A stretch of 64,000 nucleotides of DNA, from assembly GCF_900109605.1 (NCBI RefSeq), contig NZ_FOAM01000009.1, positions 124,001 to 188,000 on the forward strand, read 5' to 3'. Under the pieces are notes generated by a model. That model was given only the letters and a program-made list of their open reading frames with translations. It made no database searches and was not told where the DNA came from. This stretch comes from Xaviernesmea oryzae (lineage in GTDB: Bacteria > Pseudomonadota > Alphaproteobacteria > Rhizobiales > Rhizobiaceae). Position 1 is the stretch's first letter. Each line of letters starts with the position of its first letter. Shown in pieces: positions 37,601-49,298 of the stretch. Both the position numbers and the translations under genes were made by a program.

Positions 37601-37909
37601 TCAAAGTCCGAGATGTCGCAGTCCCATCACCACGGCCCAGCCGACCAGCAGCATCGGCACCGGCGCGAGCCGGAAGCCGGCGAGGAAGGCGACGACGATG
37701 GCAATGGCGGCATCGCGGCCGCCGGTGATGAGCGCAGGCGCTACAAGGGTGGACAAGACGGCTGCCGGCACGGCGTCGAGCGCCGCCATCAGGCGCGGTG
37801 GAAGCCGCTGGAAGCGGCGCACGAGCAGATAGCCGCCAATGCGCGTCAGATAGGTCGCCAGCGCCGCCATGAGCACGACGGGTGCATAGCCGAGATCGAA
37901 ACCGCCCAT
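37601..37909 (-). CDS. azlD: AzlD-family branched-chain amino acid exporter subunit
   Basis: 102 residues, three to four membrane segments with the family's TYLTRIGGYLL and LDAVPAAVLSTLVAPAL elements. AzlD is the small partner of AzlC, together exporting branched-chain or related amino acids across the inner membrane. Its start codon overlaps the azlC stop (TGATG), so the pair is translationally coupled. Natural substrate is unknown. Confidence 0.88.
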   Translation of the reverse strand: MGGFDLGYAPVVLMAALATYLTRIGGYLLVRRFQRLPPRLMAALDAVPAAVLSTLVAPALITGGRDAAIAIVVAFLAGFRLAPVPMLLVGWAVVMGLRHLGL

Positions 37910-38649
37910 CAGTTTGCCTCCCGCCGGCCTTGTGCGTCCGCTGCGGGCGCCTCATCGCCTTCGACAGGCAGCGGCAAGCATGCCGACAGTACCATGCCGA
38001 CGAGCGCGCCGATCGAGACGTGCCAGGGCGAGCCGACGACCTTCAGCGCCAGGATCGACACCACCGAGGAGACGGCGACCACGGGCAGCCAGTTGCGCCG
38101 CTTGCGAAAGCCCATCAGCAGCGACAGGAAATAGATCGGCAGCAGAACGTCGAGGCCGATCGCTGCGGGATTGCCGATGAGACCGGCAAAGACGGCGCCG
38201 AGCGCCGTGGCCACCTGCCAAGGCACATAAAGCGCGATGCCATAGCCGATGAACCAAGCGAAGCGCACCCGGCCGCGTTCGTCCGCCCGCCGCTCGGTTT
38301 CGGCATAATGGGGATCCGTGAGCAGAAACAGGCCAAAGGCCTTCTGGAGCCGGCTGAAATGCTGGATATGCCGGGCGATCGAGGCCGAATAGAGCACCAG
38401 CCGGAAATTGACCGCGAAGACGGAGAGCACGATCAGCCAGGGCTGGACCTTCTGGCCGAAGAGCTCGATGCCCACCATCTGGCTGGCGCCGGCAAAGACG
38501 GTCAGGCTCATCAGCATCGCGTCGGTGATCGAAAGGCCATTGTCGACCGCCAGCGCCCCGAAAAGAGCGCCGAAGGGCGAAGCCGAGAGAATGGCCGGCA
38601 GCGCCTTTCTGGCGCCCTGCCAGAATTCGTCCCGGAGCGTTTCAGCCAT
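37909..38649 (-). CDS. azlC: AzlC-family branched-chain amino acid exporter subunit
   Basis: 246 residues, about seven to eight membrane segments. PFGALFGALAVDNGLS, FAGASQMVGIEL and LRLVLYSASIARHI-like motifs mark the AzlC family. With AzlD it forms a two-component exporter resembling YgaZH (valine export in E. coli). It lies 63 bases downstream of panB on the same strand. Pantothenate synthesis draws on 2-oxoisovalerate from the valine pathway, so the neighbourhood may be functionally meaningful. Confidence 0.9.
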   Translation of the reverse strand: MAETLRDEFWQGARKALPAILSASPFGALFGALAVDNGLSITDAMLMSLTVFAGASQMVGIELFGQKVQPWLIVLSVFAVNFRLVLYSASIARHIQHFSRLQKAFGLFLLTDPHYAETERRADERGRVRFAWFIGYGIALYVPWQVATALGAVFAGLIGNPAAIGLDVLLPIYFLSLLMGFRKRRNWLPVVAVSSVVSILALKVVGSPWHVSIGALVGMVLSACLPLPVEGDEAPAADAQGRREAN

Positions 38650-38712
38650 GCCAGAGAAACCTTGTGGAGAAGACGCGCGTTTCTGCGCGCTGTTCAGCGC
38701 CGGCGCAAGCCG

Positions 38713-39561
38713 TCATTTCTGATCGCTGTCCGGCAAGGCGGCGGCGCGCGGCTGGAACGTGTGCTCGATCGCGGGAAAGGTGCGGGCCTTCACCTCGTCC
38801 GCATAAGCGGCGGCTGCCGCCGAAATCTGCGGGCCGAGCGTTGCGAAATGCTTGACGAAGCGCGGCGTGAAGTCGCTGAACAGGCCGAGCATGTCGTCGG
38901 ACACCAGGATCTGCCCATCGCAGGCCGGCGATGCGCCAATGCCGATGGTGGGGATGGTCAGGCTTTCGGTGATGGCGCGCGCCAGCGGCTCGATGGTGCC
39001 TTCGATGACGATGGCGAAGGCCCCCGCCGCCTCGATGGACTTGGCATCGCGGCGGATCGTTTCGGCTTCCTTGTCGTTGCGGCCAAGCGAGCGATAGCCG
39101 CCTGCCGTGTTGACCAGCTGCGGCATCAGGCCGACATGGCCGAGCACGGGAATGCCGCGCGCGGTGAGAAAGGCCACGGTCTCGGCCATTTCCGCGCCGC
39201 CTTCCAGCTTGACGGCGCTGCAGCCGGTCTCCTTCATCACCCGCGCGGCGCTCAGGAACGCCTGTTCCTTCGAGGCTTGATAGCTGCCAAAGGGCAGGTC
39301 CACCACCACGCAGGCCGTCTGGCTGCCGCGCATGACGGCCTGGCCGTGGGCGATCATCATCTCCAGCGTCACGCCGAGCGTCGACTCCATGCCGTAAAGC
39401 ACCATGCCGAGCGAATCGCCGACCAGCAGCAGGTCGACATGCGGGTCGAGTAGCCGGGCGATCGGGGTCGTATAGGCGGTCAGGCTCACGATAGGCCGCT
39501 GGCCCTTCAGCATGGAGAGCATCAAGGGCGTCACGCGCCGCACCTTTGCCTGAACGCTCAA
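38713..39561 (-). CDS. panB: 3-methyl-2-oxobutanoate hydroxymethyltransferase PanB
   Basis: 282 residues. [25 protein letters not shown] (metal-binding Asp), [20 protein letters not shown] and [15 protein letters not shown] are the PanB hallmarks in order. It transfers a hydroxymethyl group from methylene-tetrahydrofolate to 2-oxoisovalerate, giving ketopantoate. It starts three bases after the panC stop, so panC-panB form an operon with azlCD possibly downstream. Confidence 0.96.
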   Translation of the reverse strand: MSVQAKVRRVTPLMLSMLKGQRPIVSLTAYTTPIARLLDPHVDLLLVGDSLGMVLYGMESTLGVTLEMMIAHGQAVMRGSQTACVVVDLPFGSYQASKEQAFLSAARVMKETGCSAVKLEGGAEMAETVAFLTARGIPVLGHVGLMPQLVNTAGGYRSLGRNDKEAETIRRDAKSIEAAGAFAIVIEGTIEPLARAITESLTIPTIGIGASPACDGQILVSDDMLGLFSDFTPRFVKHFATLGPQISAAAAAYADEVKARTFPAIEHTFQPRAAALPDSDQK

Positions 39562-39564
39562 GGC

Positions 39565-40437
39565 TCAGGCCACCGCTTCGAGCAAGGAGGCGGGATGATA
39601 GACCCGGTTGTCGAGCAGCCTTGTGCTGCCGACGCGCACATAAAGCAGCAGCAGGACCGGGCCTTCTCCCAGCCGCTCCGGCTTGGCCAGGCTATCGGGG
39701 TCGCGGATGGCCACCACCTCCGGACGCGCGAGCGGCTCCGACCGAATGAAATCCGCTAGCGCCGTCTCAAGCGCATCGACATCCTGCACGCCTTGAGCCA
39801 TCAGGCGACCGGCCTCATCCAGCGTACGTGGGAGAATGAGCGCGGCGCGGCGCTCGTCGGTGGAAAGATAGACATTGCGCGAGGAGCAGGCGAGCCCATC
39901 GGCCTCGCGCACGGTTTCCACGCCAATCACCTCCACCGGCTGGGCCAGATCCTCCACCATCCGGCGGATGAGCTGGAGCTGCTGGAAATCCTTCTGGCCG
40001 AAATAGGCCCGGCGCGGCTGGACGATGTTGAAAAGCTTGGTGACGACGGTGGCGACGCCGGCGAAATGACCGGGGCGCGCCTCGCCCTCCAGAATCGCGC
40101 CCAGCGCGGGCACGTCGACCACGGTTGCCATCGGCCGGGGATACATCTCCTCCACACCAGGGGCGAAGAGAATGTCCACCTGGTTGTCCGTCAAGAGGGC
40201 GACGTCGCGGTCGAGATCACGCGGATATTGATCCAGATCTTCGCCCGCGCCGAACTGCAGCGGATTGACGAAGAGGCTGACCACCACGAGATCGTTTTCG
40301 GCTCGTGCGCGGCGCACCAGCTCCGTATGGCCCTGATGCAGATAACCCATTGTCGGCACGAAGCCGATGGATCGGCCGGTCTTGCGCTGGATCATCAGCC
40401 GCTGGCGTAGGGCGGCAATGTTGTTGATCACTTCCAT
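39565..40437 (-). CDS. panC: Pantothenate synthetase PanC
   Basis: 290 residues. [12 protein letters not shown] (about 26-37, with the HxGH nucleotide motif), [29 protein letters not shown] and SSRNVYLS appear in the PanC order. It condenses pantoate and beta-alanine with ATP to make pantothenate. The ATG at 40437 has GGAGGGG six bases upstream; an earlier in-frame ATG at 40551 lacks this and adds low-similarity residues. First gene of the panCB unit. Confidence 0.96.
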   Translation of the reverse strand: MEVINNIAALRQRLMIQRKTGRSIGFVPTMGYLHQGHTELVRRARAENDLVVVSLFVNPLQFGAGEDLDQYPRDLDRDVALLTDNQVDILFAPGVEEMYPRPMATVVDVPALGAILEGEARPGHFAGVATVVTKLFNIVQPRRAYFGQKDFQQLQLIRRMVEDLAQPVEVIGVETVREADGLACSSRNVYLSTDERRAALILPRTLDEAGRLMAQGVQDVDALETALADFIRSEPLARPEVVAIRDPDSLAKPERLGEGPVLLLLYVRVGSTRLLDNRVYHPASLLEAVA

Positions 40438-40600
40438 GGTGACCCCTCCGGTCCGCTTGGTACCCATCAAGGGCGGTCGATCGACAGGCGGAGCCTGTTC
40501 GGGGTCCGCTTGTTCTGCCGCCTGCCTATCGCCTGTAACGGCCAAAGGCAATTGCGGGGCCGAACCCCTTGGCGCAACGATGCTGTTTTCGACAAAAGGC

Positions 40601-43185
<2,585 letters not shown>

Positions 43186-44052
43186 ATGACGACTTACCTA
43201 TCAAACAGCTGGCAAATTGGATCGGGATGGGAAAATTTCGTCGGTGATCGCTACGGCGTTGCGCGCGACGACGTTTTCCAGATCGGCGGCAATGATAGCA
43301 ATGTAACGACCTATGGCGGCATCAAGAATGGTTGGGAAACTTTTGATGGCGGAGCAGGCGATAATGCCATCTATGTTGCTCCGAAGTCAGGTTACTATTG
43401 GACTGCGGTCATGATCGCCGATAATGGCCTTCATAATGTCCAGCATATTTGGTTCAATCAATCTTACGAAGGGCCTCGTCCGGTTTATTTCCAAGGAACT
43501 GTCGATTTTACGAGCGTTGTATCGATGTCTGCCGGCGTCAAGATCTTCGGCAGGAACGGCAACGACCATTTCATCGGTGGTAAGCTTGGGGAGTATGTCG
43601 AGGGCGATGCCGGCAACGACACGCTTGACGGTAATGACGGCGACGACACACTTTATGGCGATACGACGGATTACAATCCGTGGGCCTATGATCGCTCGGC
43701 CGCAGGCAACGATACCCTGAACGGCGGGGCGGGCAATGACAAGCTCTACGGCCAGGGCGGAAATGACATCCTGAATGGTGGCTCTGGAAATAACGAGCTT
43801 TGGGGCGGCGCGGGAGCCGATACGTTCCAGTTTACCGACGCTCACGATCATAGCAAGATCGGCGATTTCGTCTCGGGCACTGATATCATTCAGATCGACA
43901 GCTCGCTTGCGTCTAATTTTTCCGCGCTCACAATTACCAATAACGATGACAATAATGCTCATATCACCGTCGGTGATGTCGATATCACGTTGATTGGTAT
44001 AAAGGCCGAAGATGTGAAATCAACAGACTTTGATTTCCACGCCTTTGTATAG
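43186..44052 (+). CDS. Small RTX calcium-binding protein
   Basis: 288 residues, no Sec signal. About residues 125-215 hold repeated nonapeptides of the GGxGxDxLx type (for example [18 protein letters not shown]). These fold into a calcium-bound parallel beta-roll and mark proteins exported by type I secretion. The C-terminal part, rich in Asp, Ser and aliphatics and ending FDFHAFV, could carry the uncleaved secretion signal. No type I exporter genes lie nearby. The N-terminal 120 residues show no catalytic motif I recognise. The start has CGGAG about ten bases upstream; an earlier ATG (43090) is less likely. Codon use is more AT-rich than that of neighbours. Role unknown, possibly an adhesin or surface protein. 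Confidence 0.8.
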   Translation: MTTYLSNSWQIGSGWENFVGDRYGVARDDVFQIGGNDSNVTTYGGIKNGWETFDGGAGDNAIYVAPKSGYYWTAVMIADNGLHNVQHIWFNQSYEGPRPVYFQGTVDFTSVVSMSAGVKIFGRNGNDHFIGGKLGEYVEGDAGNDTLDGNDGDDTLYGDTTDYNPWAYDRSAAGNDTLNGGAGNDKLYGQGGNDILNGGSGNNELWGGAGADTFQFTDAHDHSKIGDFVSGTDIIQIDSSLASNFSALTITNNDDNNAHITVGDVDITLIGIKAEDVKSTDFDFHAFV

Positions 44053-44106
44053 TGACGAGCATAAACCGCTTGTTAAGATATCATAAACTCGATTAACCTA
44101 ATCATC

Positions 44107-44138
44107 AAGGCGACCCAAAGTCCGTTTTGGGTCGCCTT
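44107..44138 (+). terminator. Terminator of the RTX gene
   Basis: AAGGCGACCCAAA (44107-44119) pairs with TTTGGGTCGCCTT (44126-44138), followed by TT. A strong stem with T-tail, possibly also serving the convergent unknown gene. Confidence 0.85.
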
Positions 44139-44172
44139 TTGCATCAATATCAATGAAATTTCAATCTATAAA

Positions 44173-44913
44173 TCAGCGCCATAGTGCAACTTTCCTATCC
44201 TCGTGGAAATTAAACACTGTTTTATCATCAATTTTTACATCAAAAGGCAAAATTGACGCTCTGCCATTGTCATCGAAATTAATTTTCACATCAACGCCAA
44301 ATATCTCTTTGAATCTTTCTGTTGCTGCTTTCATCAGACCCTCCCCAAGTTTTGCGTCCCGTATTTTAAATTCATTGTCTATTTTATGTCGGTTCATATT
44401 GTAGTCGTATCCTGAAGAGCTAAAATTGACACGAATATCTTTTTCAATTTGCCCTTCTGAATTGTTCATGGATTTCGCTAATTTCAAATAATTTTCCTTT
44501 CCTTCTGTCATATATTCATCAAATGACATAATTTTGTACAAATTAAATTGCTCATTATAACTCGCTACGCCATCCGCTAAGCCATCAGCGAAAGCCTGGG
44601 CATTCTTTAGCGACTTTTCAACCGGAAAGAATCCCATGGCGGCAGCTTCCGGATCGTACTCGGTGACACTGAACCCATGCCCGCCCGACGCGCCGTTCAG
44701 GCCGGCTTGCGCACCTGCTGCCATGGCGCTCTTCTGCGCTTGGGAGATTTCGGTGGAGACGGTGCCGCCCACGGCGCGTGGGCTCGTCTTCTTCTGAGCC
44801 TCCTTCTGGGCGGAGGCAATGGAGATGATGGTATCGACGGCGCTGGTCCCCTTGGCTGCAACCCGTACGGGCTGCGACAGGATCAGGAGCGCTGCATTGC
44901 TGCTGCTTGGCAT
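44173..44913 (-). CDS. Unrecognised protein with a sharp internal composition switch
   Basis: 246 residues, not recognised. The first 100 or so residues are encoded by GC-rich host-like DNA (Ala, Ser, Gly-rich; MPSSSNAALLILSQPVRV, then AQKEAQKK). The remainder is strikingly AT-rich and Asn/Lys/Asp-rich (for example ENYLKLAKSMNNSEGQ, KINFDDNGRASILPF). The change falls near plus-strand position 44610. There is no signal peptide or membrane segment. The start has GAGG seven bases upstream. The architecture suggests a conserved leader joined to a variable C-terminal module, as in polymorphic effectors or toxins, but no such domain is identifiable. It lies convergent with the RTX gene and shares its island. 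Confidence 0.7.
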   Translation of the reverse strand: MPSSSNAALLILSQPVRVAAKGTSAVDTIISIASAQKEAQKKTSPRAVGGTVSTEISQAQKSAMAAGAQAGLNGASGGHGFSVTEYDPEAAAMGFFPVEKSLKNAQAFADGLADGVASYNEQFNLYKIMSFDEYMTEGKENYLKLAKSMNNSEGQIEKDIRVNFSSSGYDYNMNRHKIDNEFKIRDAKLGEGLMKAATERFKEIFGVDVKINFDDNGRASILPFDVKIDDKTVFNFHEDRKVALWR

Positions 44914-45185
44914 GGCAGACCTCGTCGGGTAGCCAGCGCGCCTCCCTCATGGCGGCGTGAGGCAAGGGAAAGCCGGATCTCATGTTCTGGCATCAATCGA
45001 ATGTTGCTTATGCAACCTACGATCAAGGTGCTAACAAAGAATGAAAATACACGTCAGGCGTCGGTTACCTCGCGCCGATGCCTTTTCAAGATTGTAGAAT
45101 TTCGTCAATTGCGCAGGAGCGGGAAGGCGTCGCGGGGCGTTGCATGGCGCGTGCCATCAGCGGCTAGGGGGCGCCTTGTCTTGTT

Positions 45186-46070
45186 TCACCGCAGCGGCTT
45201 GTCCAGATGGATCGTCACCCAGCCATTGCGCCAGAGGGTGCGCAGGTGCCGCAGGCGCTGGCCCTGATAGGCGGCCAGCACCTTCCAGCGTTGCTCGGCC
45301 AGAATGCCTGACAGGATCACCGAACCGCCCGGCGCGAGTTCGGCCACCAGCTGCGGCGCCATGCGCATCAGCGGGCGGGCCAGGATATTGGCGATGATCA
45401 GGTCGAAGGGGCCGTGGCGGCGGAAGGCGGGGGACTGGAAGCCGGCGGCGGTTTCCACGCGAATGCCTTCGGAAATGCCATTGCGACGGATGTTTTCGCG
45501 CGCCACGCGTGTAGCGATGGGGTCGATATCGGTGGCGAGCACCGGCACGGCGGCGAGCTTGCGCGCGGCGATCGCCAGCACGCCGCTGCCGGTGCCGAGG
45601 TCGAGAACCCGGGCAGGCTTGCGCGCGCGCATGACGCTGTCGATCATCTCCAGGCAACCGGCCGTGGTGCCGTGATGGCCGGTGCCGAAAGCCTGGCCGG
45701 CGTCGATTTCGATCCCGATATCGCCCGTCCGGCGCTTGTCGCGATCATGCGAGCCGTGCACGAGGAAACGTCCGGCACGCACCGGCTTCAAGCCTTCGAG
45801 CGACAAGGCCACCCAGTCGAGGTCGGGCAGGACTTCCGATTCTATCGCGGCACCCGGCAGCTGATCCTCGACGATCGCCTGGAAGCGCGGGCGGACCTGC
45901 TCTTCCTCCTCGAACAGCATATAGACCGAGGCTTCCCAGAGATCGGCCTTTTCGTCCATCTCCATGGTGGCGATGGCATAGCCCTCGTCCTCGAAGGCAT
46001 CGGTCATGGCAGACAGCAGGCGCTCGGCCTGTTTTTCGCTGGTGCGCACGAAAAGCCGCATCTCGCTCAA
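45186..46070 (-). CDS. prmA: Ribosomal protein L11 methyltransferase PrmA (TTG start)
   Basis: 294 residues. An N-terminal substrate domain, then the methyltransferase core with QAFGTGHHGTT, the AdoMet loop VLDLGTGSGVLAIAA, ATDIDPIA, and the NPPY-like NILARPL motif expected for PrmA. It trimethylates ribosomal protein L11. I chose the TTG at 46070 because GGAGG (46079-46083) sits eight bases before it and it yields MSEMRLFV, typical of relatives. The ATG three codons later would be 17 bases from that site. Confidence 0.92.
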   Translation of the reverse strand: MSEMRLFVRTSEKQAERLLSAMTDAFEDEGYAIATMEMDEKADLWEASVYMLFEEEEQVRPRFQAIVEDQLPGAAIESEVLPDLDWVALSLEGLKPVRAGRFLVHGSHDRDKRRTGDIGIEIDAGQAFGTGHHGTTAGCLEMIDSVMRARKPARVLDLGTGSGVLAIAARKLAAVPVLATDIDPIATRVARENIRRNGISEGIRVETAAGFQSPAFRRHGPFDLIIANILARPLMRMAPQLVAELAPGGSVILSGILAEQRWKVLAAYQGQRLRHLRTLWRNGWVTIHLDKPLR

Positions 46071-46346
46071 GGGGTCGTCCTCCGTCCGGCCGCGGTTCGG
46101 CCTCTCGTTTTTGGTTTTGCGATTGCCGGGTCGGCCGGTTGCTGATGGCAGCCGGTTATCACAGGATCGGCGGCGCGCAAACGTCTTCCTTCCGCCTGAA
46201 CGTGCGTCCTTGCCCTGCTGAGGGTCTGCTTTGGCGGACTGAAATCGACGCTGTGGCTGTTCGTGTAGCGGCCCGATTGGTCGGCTTGCGTTTGTGGGGG
46301 GGGACAGGATCAAGCAGCGGGTGTCATCGGTCTCAAGCAGACAGAG

Positions 46347-46955
46347 TTAGCCTGCAGCGAGATTTTCGAGCTTCTTCACCGCCGTCTCCGGGTTTTCGCC
46401 ATAGGCGATGGTGCCGCGGAAGCGACCTTCGGCATCCAGCAGAAAGACGGAGGCGGTGTGGTCCATTGTATAGTCGCCATCCGGTTTGGCCGCATCGACC
46501 GGCACCTTTCGCGCATAGACGCGGAAGCCCTTGACCATCGCCATCACCGCGTCAGGCGAGCCGGAAAGGCCGGTGACCCGGTCGGATACATTGGCGATGT
46601 AGCGGCCGAGCAGCTCGGGTGTGTCACGCTCGGGATCGACGGTGACAAAGAAGGCCTGCAGTTTGCGCGCTTCCGGGTCCACCTGCTTCAGCCAGCCGTT
46701 CATTTCGAAAAGCGTGGTGGGGCAGACCTCTGGGCAATGAGTGAAGCCGAAAAAGAGAAGCGTCGGCTTGCCCAGGAAGGCGTCGCGCGTGACCGCGCCG
46801 CCCTGACCGCTGACCAGTGTGAAGGGAACGCCGAACGGACCTTCCGCCGCTTTGACGGGCGCTTCGCGATTGGCGATGTCATAGGTCACCCATCCAAGCG
46901 CGCCGGCCAGAACCGCAACGAGCAGCCAGAGAATGAGACGGACGGCTTTCAGCAT
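46347..46955 (-). CDS. SCO1/SenC-family copper protein
   Basis: 202 residues. A membrane anchor (about 6-24) and a thioredoxin-like domain with the copper-binding CPEVCP motif (Cys74, Cys78) and the distant His166 in YTMDHTAS. SCO proteins deliver copper to the CuA site of cytochrome c oxidase or act in redox control at the periplasmic membrane face. VTVDPERDT is another family signature. No oxidase gene is adjacent. Upstream sequence contains no obvious copper operator. Confidence 0.92.
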   Translation of the reverse strand: MLKAVRLILWLLVAVLAGALGWVTYDIANREAPVKAAEGPFGVPFTLVSGQGGAVTRDAFLGKPTLLFFGFTHCPEVCPTTLFEMNGWLKQVDPEARKLQAFFVTVDPERDTPELLGRYIANVSDRVTGLSGSPDAVMAMVKGFRVYARKVPVDAAKPDGDYTMDHTASVFLLDAEGRFRGTIAYGENPETAVKKLENLAAG

Positions 46956-47079
46956 CGGGATATTCCATGCGGGGCGCGCGGGACGATCAATCCCGCATCA
47001 GGACCGCGACCGTAAATCATCGGGGTCGGGTCGGCAATTCACGCGGTCGGGCAGCGTCATCGTGCCGCGCGGTGTGTCC

Positions 47080-47229
47080 CTAAAAACACCAGGACAGGCC
47101 CGACTGGCCGAAGACCAGCATCATATCCGCACCATGGGCCAGCCAGCCGCGAAAGCCGGCAAGGGCGATCAGCGCCAGGCCGAAGCCAAGGATCAAGGCG
47201 GGAGCGGGAAGGCGGGTGAGGGCTCGCAT
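47080..47229 (-). CDS. 49-residue membrane protein (possible)
   Basis: Begins MRALTRLPAPALILGFG, has one membrane segment (about 8-28), then ALAGFRGWLAHGADMMLVFGQSGLSWCF. The even hydrophobic pattern and distinctive Cys-Phe end resemble small proteins I have seen annotated in Rhizobiales, but I cannot name a family. The ribosome site is weak. It lies upstream of the SCO gene on the same strand. Function unknown. Confidence 0.45.
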   Translation of the reverse strand: MRALTRLPAPALILGFGLALIALAGFRGWLAHGADMMLVFGQSGLSWCF

Positions 47230-47407
47230 GTCGGCAGTGTAATGCCGGCCGCGCTGCCTGCCAAGCGCGCGCTCTGCATCATGCCGCCGAATCGCTCTTA
47301 GCAAAAGCTTTACCGGCTGTGTGCGACTGTGGCCGCTAGAGCAAACATCCAGGCGGGAGAGGAGCCCAATCGGCTTCCGAGATCCCGAGGCGTCGGGAAA
47401 AGGTCTC

Positions 47408-47881
47408 ATGAGCAATATGAGCAATACGATCAAGCAGTCAGGCGCCTATCTGGAGATCGTCTCCTTTCATCTGGGCGACCAGGAATTCTGCATCGACATC
47501 ATGGCGATCCGCGAAATTCGCGGCTGGGCGCCGGTAACGCCGATGCCGCACACGCCGCCTTACGTGCTGGGACTGATCAACCTGCGCGGCGCCGTCATCC
47601 CTGTCATCGACATGGCCTGCCGCCTGGGCATGAAGATGACCGAGCCTTCCGAGCGCGCCGCCATCATCGTGACCGATATCGCCGGCAAGCTGGTCGGTCT
47701 CCTGGTGGAGCAGGTCTCCGACATGATGACGATCCGCGCCGAGGATCTGCAGCCGGCGCCGGAAATCATACCCGAAGGCCAGCGCGCCTTCTGCCGCGGC
47801 ATCGTTGCACTCGAAAAGAGCATGGTCTGCTTCCTCAACCTCGACACTGTCATCGCCGACGAACTGGCCCAGGCCGCTTGA
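47408..47881 (+). CDS. cheW: Orphan chemotaxis coupling protein CheW
   Basis: 157 residues, a complete CheW domain. YLEIVSFHLGDQEFCIDIMAIREIRG, PYVLGLINLRGAVIPVIDM and GLLVEQVSDMM match the family. CheW links chemoreceptors to the kinase CheA. No other chemotaxis gene is in the window, so it may serve a chemosensory system encoded elsewhere. The ATG at 47408 gives MSNMSNTIKQSGAY; a longer frame to 47321 lacks a ribosome site. A strong terminator follows, so it is probably a single-gene unit. Confidence 0.93.
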   Translation: MSNMSNTIKQSGAYLEIVSFHLGDQEFCIDIMAIREIRGWAPVTPMPHTPPYVLGLINLRGAVIPVIDMACRLGMKMTEPSERAAIIVTDIAGKLVGLLVEQVSDMMTIRAEDLQPAPEIIPEGQRAFCRGIVALEKSMVCFLNLDTVIADELAQAA

Positions 47882-47913
47882 TCGGCGCACCGGTTCTGCC
47901 TCATCGCATCAAA

Positions 47914-47946
47914 CCCGACGGCGCCTCTTGTCGAGGCGCCGTCGGG
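47914..47946 (+). terminator. Terminator of cheW
   Basis: CCCGACGGCGCCTC (47914-47927) pairs perfectly with GAGGCGCCGTCGGG (47933-47946) over a five-base loop, followed by CTTT. Confidence 0.88.
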
Positions 47947-48125
47947 CTTTGACGTTTTGCCGCCCGCATTGGTTGAGATATTGCTGCCAAGCATCTGTTT
48001 GCATGGTCGAAATCGAATACAGATCGATTTTTAAACAATTGTGAGGCAAGCCGTGGCATCGTATGTGCCGTCTGCCCATCGCCTTTGCCATAGGGCGGGG
48101 GTCTGCGCGCAAAAGGACAAGTGCC

Positions 48126-48758
48126 ATGAAATGCCTCCTGCTCATCGACATCCAGAATGGGTTCTGCACGGGCGGCAATCTCGCCGTGCCGGACGGCGAG
48201 GCCGTGGTGCCGGTCGCCAATCGGCTGATGGCGGAGGGCGGCTATGATCTCATCGTCGCCTCGCAGGACTGGCATCCGGCCGATCACGGCAGCTTCGCCT
48301 CGCAGCATCCCGGCGCCAAGCCTTTCGAAATGGGCACGCTGAACGGACGTCCGCAAATGCTCTGGCCCGATCATTGCGTGGAAGAAACCGTGGATGCGGA
48401 ATTTCATCCGCAGCTGGACAAGTCGCGCATCGGTTTCGTCCAGCGCAAGGGAATGGATCCCGACGTCGACAGCTATTCCGCCTTTCGCGACAACGACCAA
48501 CTGGCCTTGACGGGGCTTGCCGATTATCTCGCGGCGAAAGGCGTGACGCGGCTGGACCTCTGCGGTTTGGCGACGGATTATTGCGTGCGTTTTTCCGCGC
48601 TCGATGCCCGCGCCATGCTGCCGTCGGTCAATGTACGGGTGATTGAGGACGCCTGCCGGGGCATCGATCCCACCGGCGTCGAGGCGGCCTATGACGCGAT
48701 GGCCGCCGCCGGCATCGGCCTGGTCACCTCGACCACGGTGCTGGCCGAGGAGGCGTGA
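48126..48758 (+). CDS. pncA: Nicotinamidase (bifunctional nicotinamidase/pyrazinamidase)
   Basis: 210 residues, isochorismatase-like fold. Catalytic triad: Asp8 in LLLIDIQNGF, Lys108 in VQRKGMD and Cys153 in LATDYCV. Metal ligands in SQDWHPADHGSF (Asp48, His50, His54) and a further His at 83. It hydrolyses nicotinamide to nicotinate for NAD salvage. The ATG at 48126 has AAAAGGA about nine bases upstream. It is convergent with the creA-like gene. Confidence 0.94.
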   Translation: MKCLLLIDIQNGFCTGGNLAVPDGEAVVPVANRLMAEGGYDLIVASQDWHPADHGSFASQHPGAKPFEMGTLNGRPQMLWPDHCVEETVDAEFHPQLDKSRIGFVQRKGMDPDVDSYSAFRDNDQLALTGLADYLAAKGVTRLDLCGLATDYCVRFSALDARAMLPSVNVRVIEDACRGIDPTGVEAAYDAMAAAGIGLVTSTTVLAEEA

Positions 48759-48791
48759 GGCGACAGGCCGGCGCACCCGAGGCGCGTGATC

Positions 48792-49298
48792 TTATTTCGG
48801 CGCGCCATCCTTCCAGGTGACCTGCTGGCCGTAGAGAGGCACGGTCGAGATCGACATCTTGGCCGAGCCGTCGGTCAATTCGCGCGAATGGGCGAGATAG
48901 ATCAGCGTATTGTTCGTCTTGTCATAGATCCGGTTGACCACCAGCTTCTTCCAGATCAGCGACATGCCCTCGCGGAACACCTCTTCGCCATCCTGGCCCA
49001 TATCGATCTTGCCGATCGAGATCGGCCCTGTCTGGCGGCAGGCAATGGAATTGTTCGACGGATCCTCGAACCAATTGCCCTTTTTCAGCCGGTCCAGGAC
49101 GCCCCGGTCAAAATAGGTGACGTGACAGGTCACGCCCTCGACCTTCGGGTCCGTGACAGCGTCGATCTTGATGTCATTGCCCATCCAGTCGACCCCGACC
49201 TTGCCCACGGTTTCGGCTTGCGCCGAAGGTGCTGCAAGGGGCAGGGCGAGCGCGGCAACGAGCGCCAGCGCGCAGGTCAGGCGGATCTTGGCAGGCAT
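48792..49298 (-). CDS. creA: CreA-family periplasmic protein
   Basis: 168 residues with a Sec signal peptide (about 1-28, ending AQA). The mature part (VGKVGVDWMGNDIKIDAVTD, VEGVTCHVTYF, NNSIACRQTGPI) matches the CreA family, whose function is unknown despite its name. Cys77 and Cys106 could form a disulfide. GGAG lies about nine bases upstream of the start. An in-frame ATG at 49355 adds residues that would hide the signal peptide. Confidence 0.88.
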   Translation of the reverse strand: MPAKIRLTCALALVAALALPLAAPSAQAETVGKVGVDWMGNDIKIDAVTDPKVEGVTCHVTYFDRGVLDRLKKGNWFEDPSNNSIACRQTGPISIGKIDMGQDGEEVFREGMSLIWKKLVVNRIYDKTNNTLIYLAHSRELTDGSAKMSISTVPLYGQQVTWKDGAPK

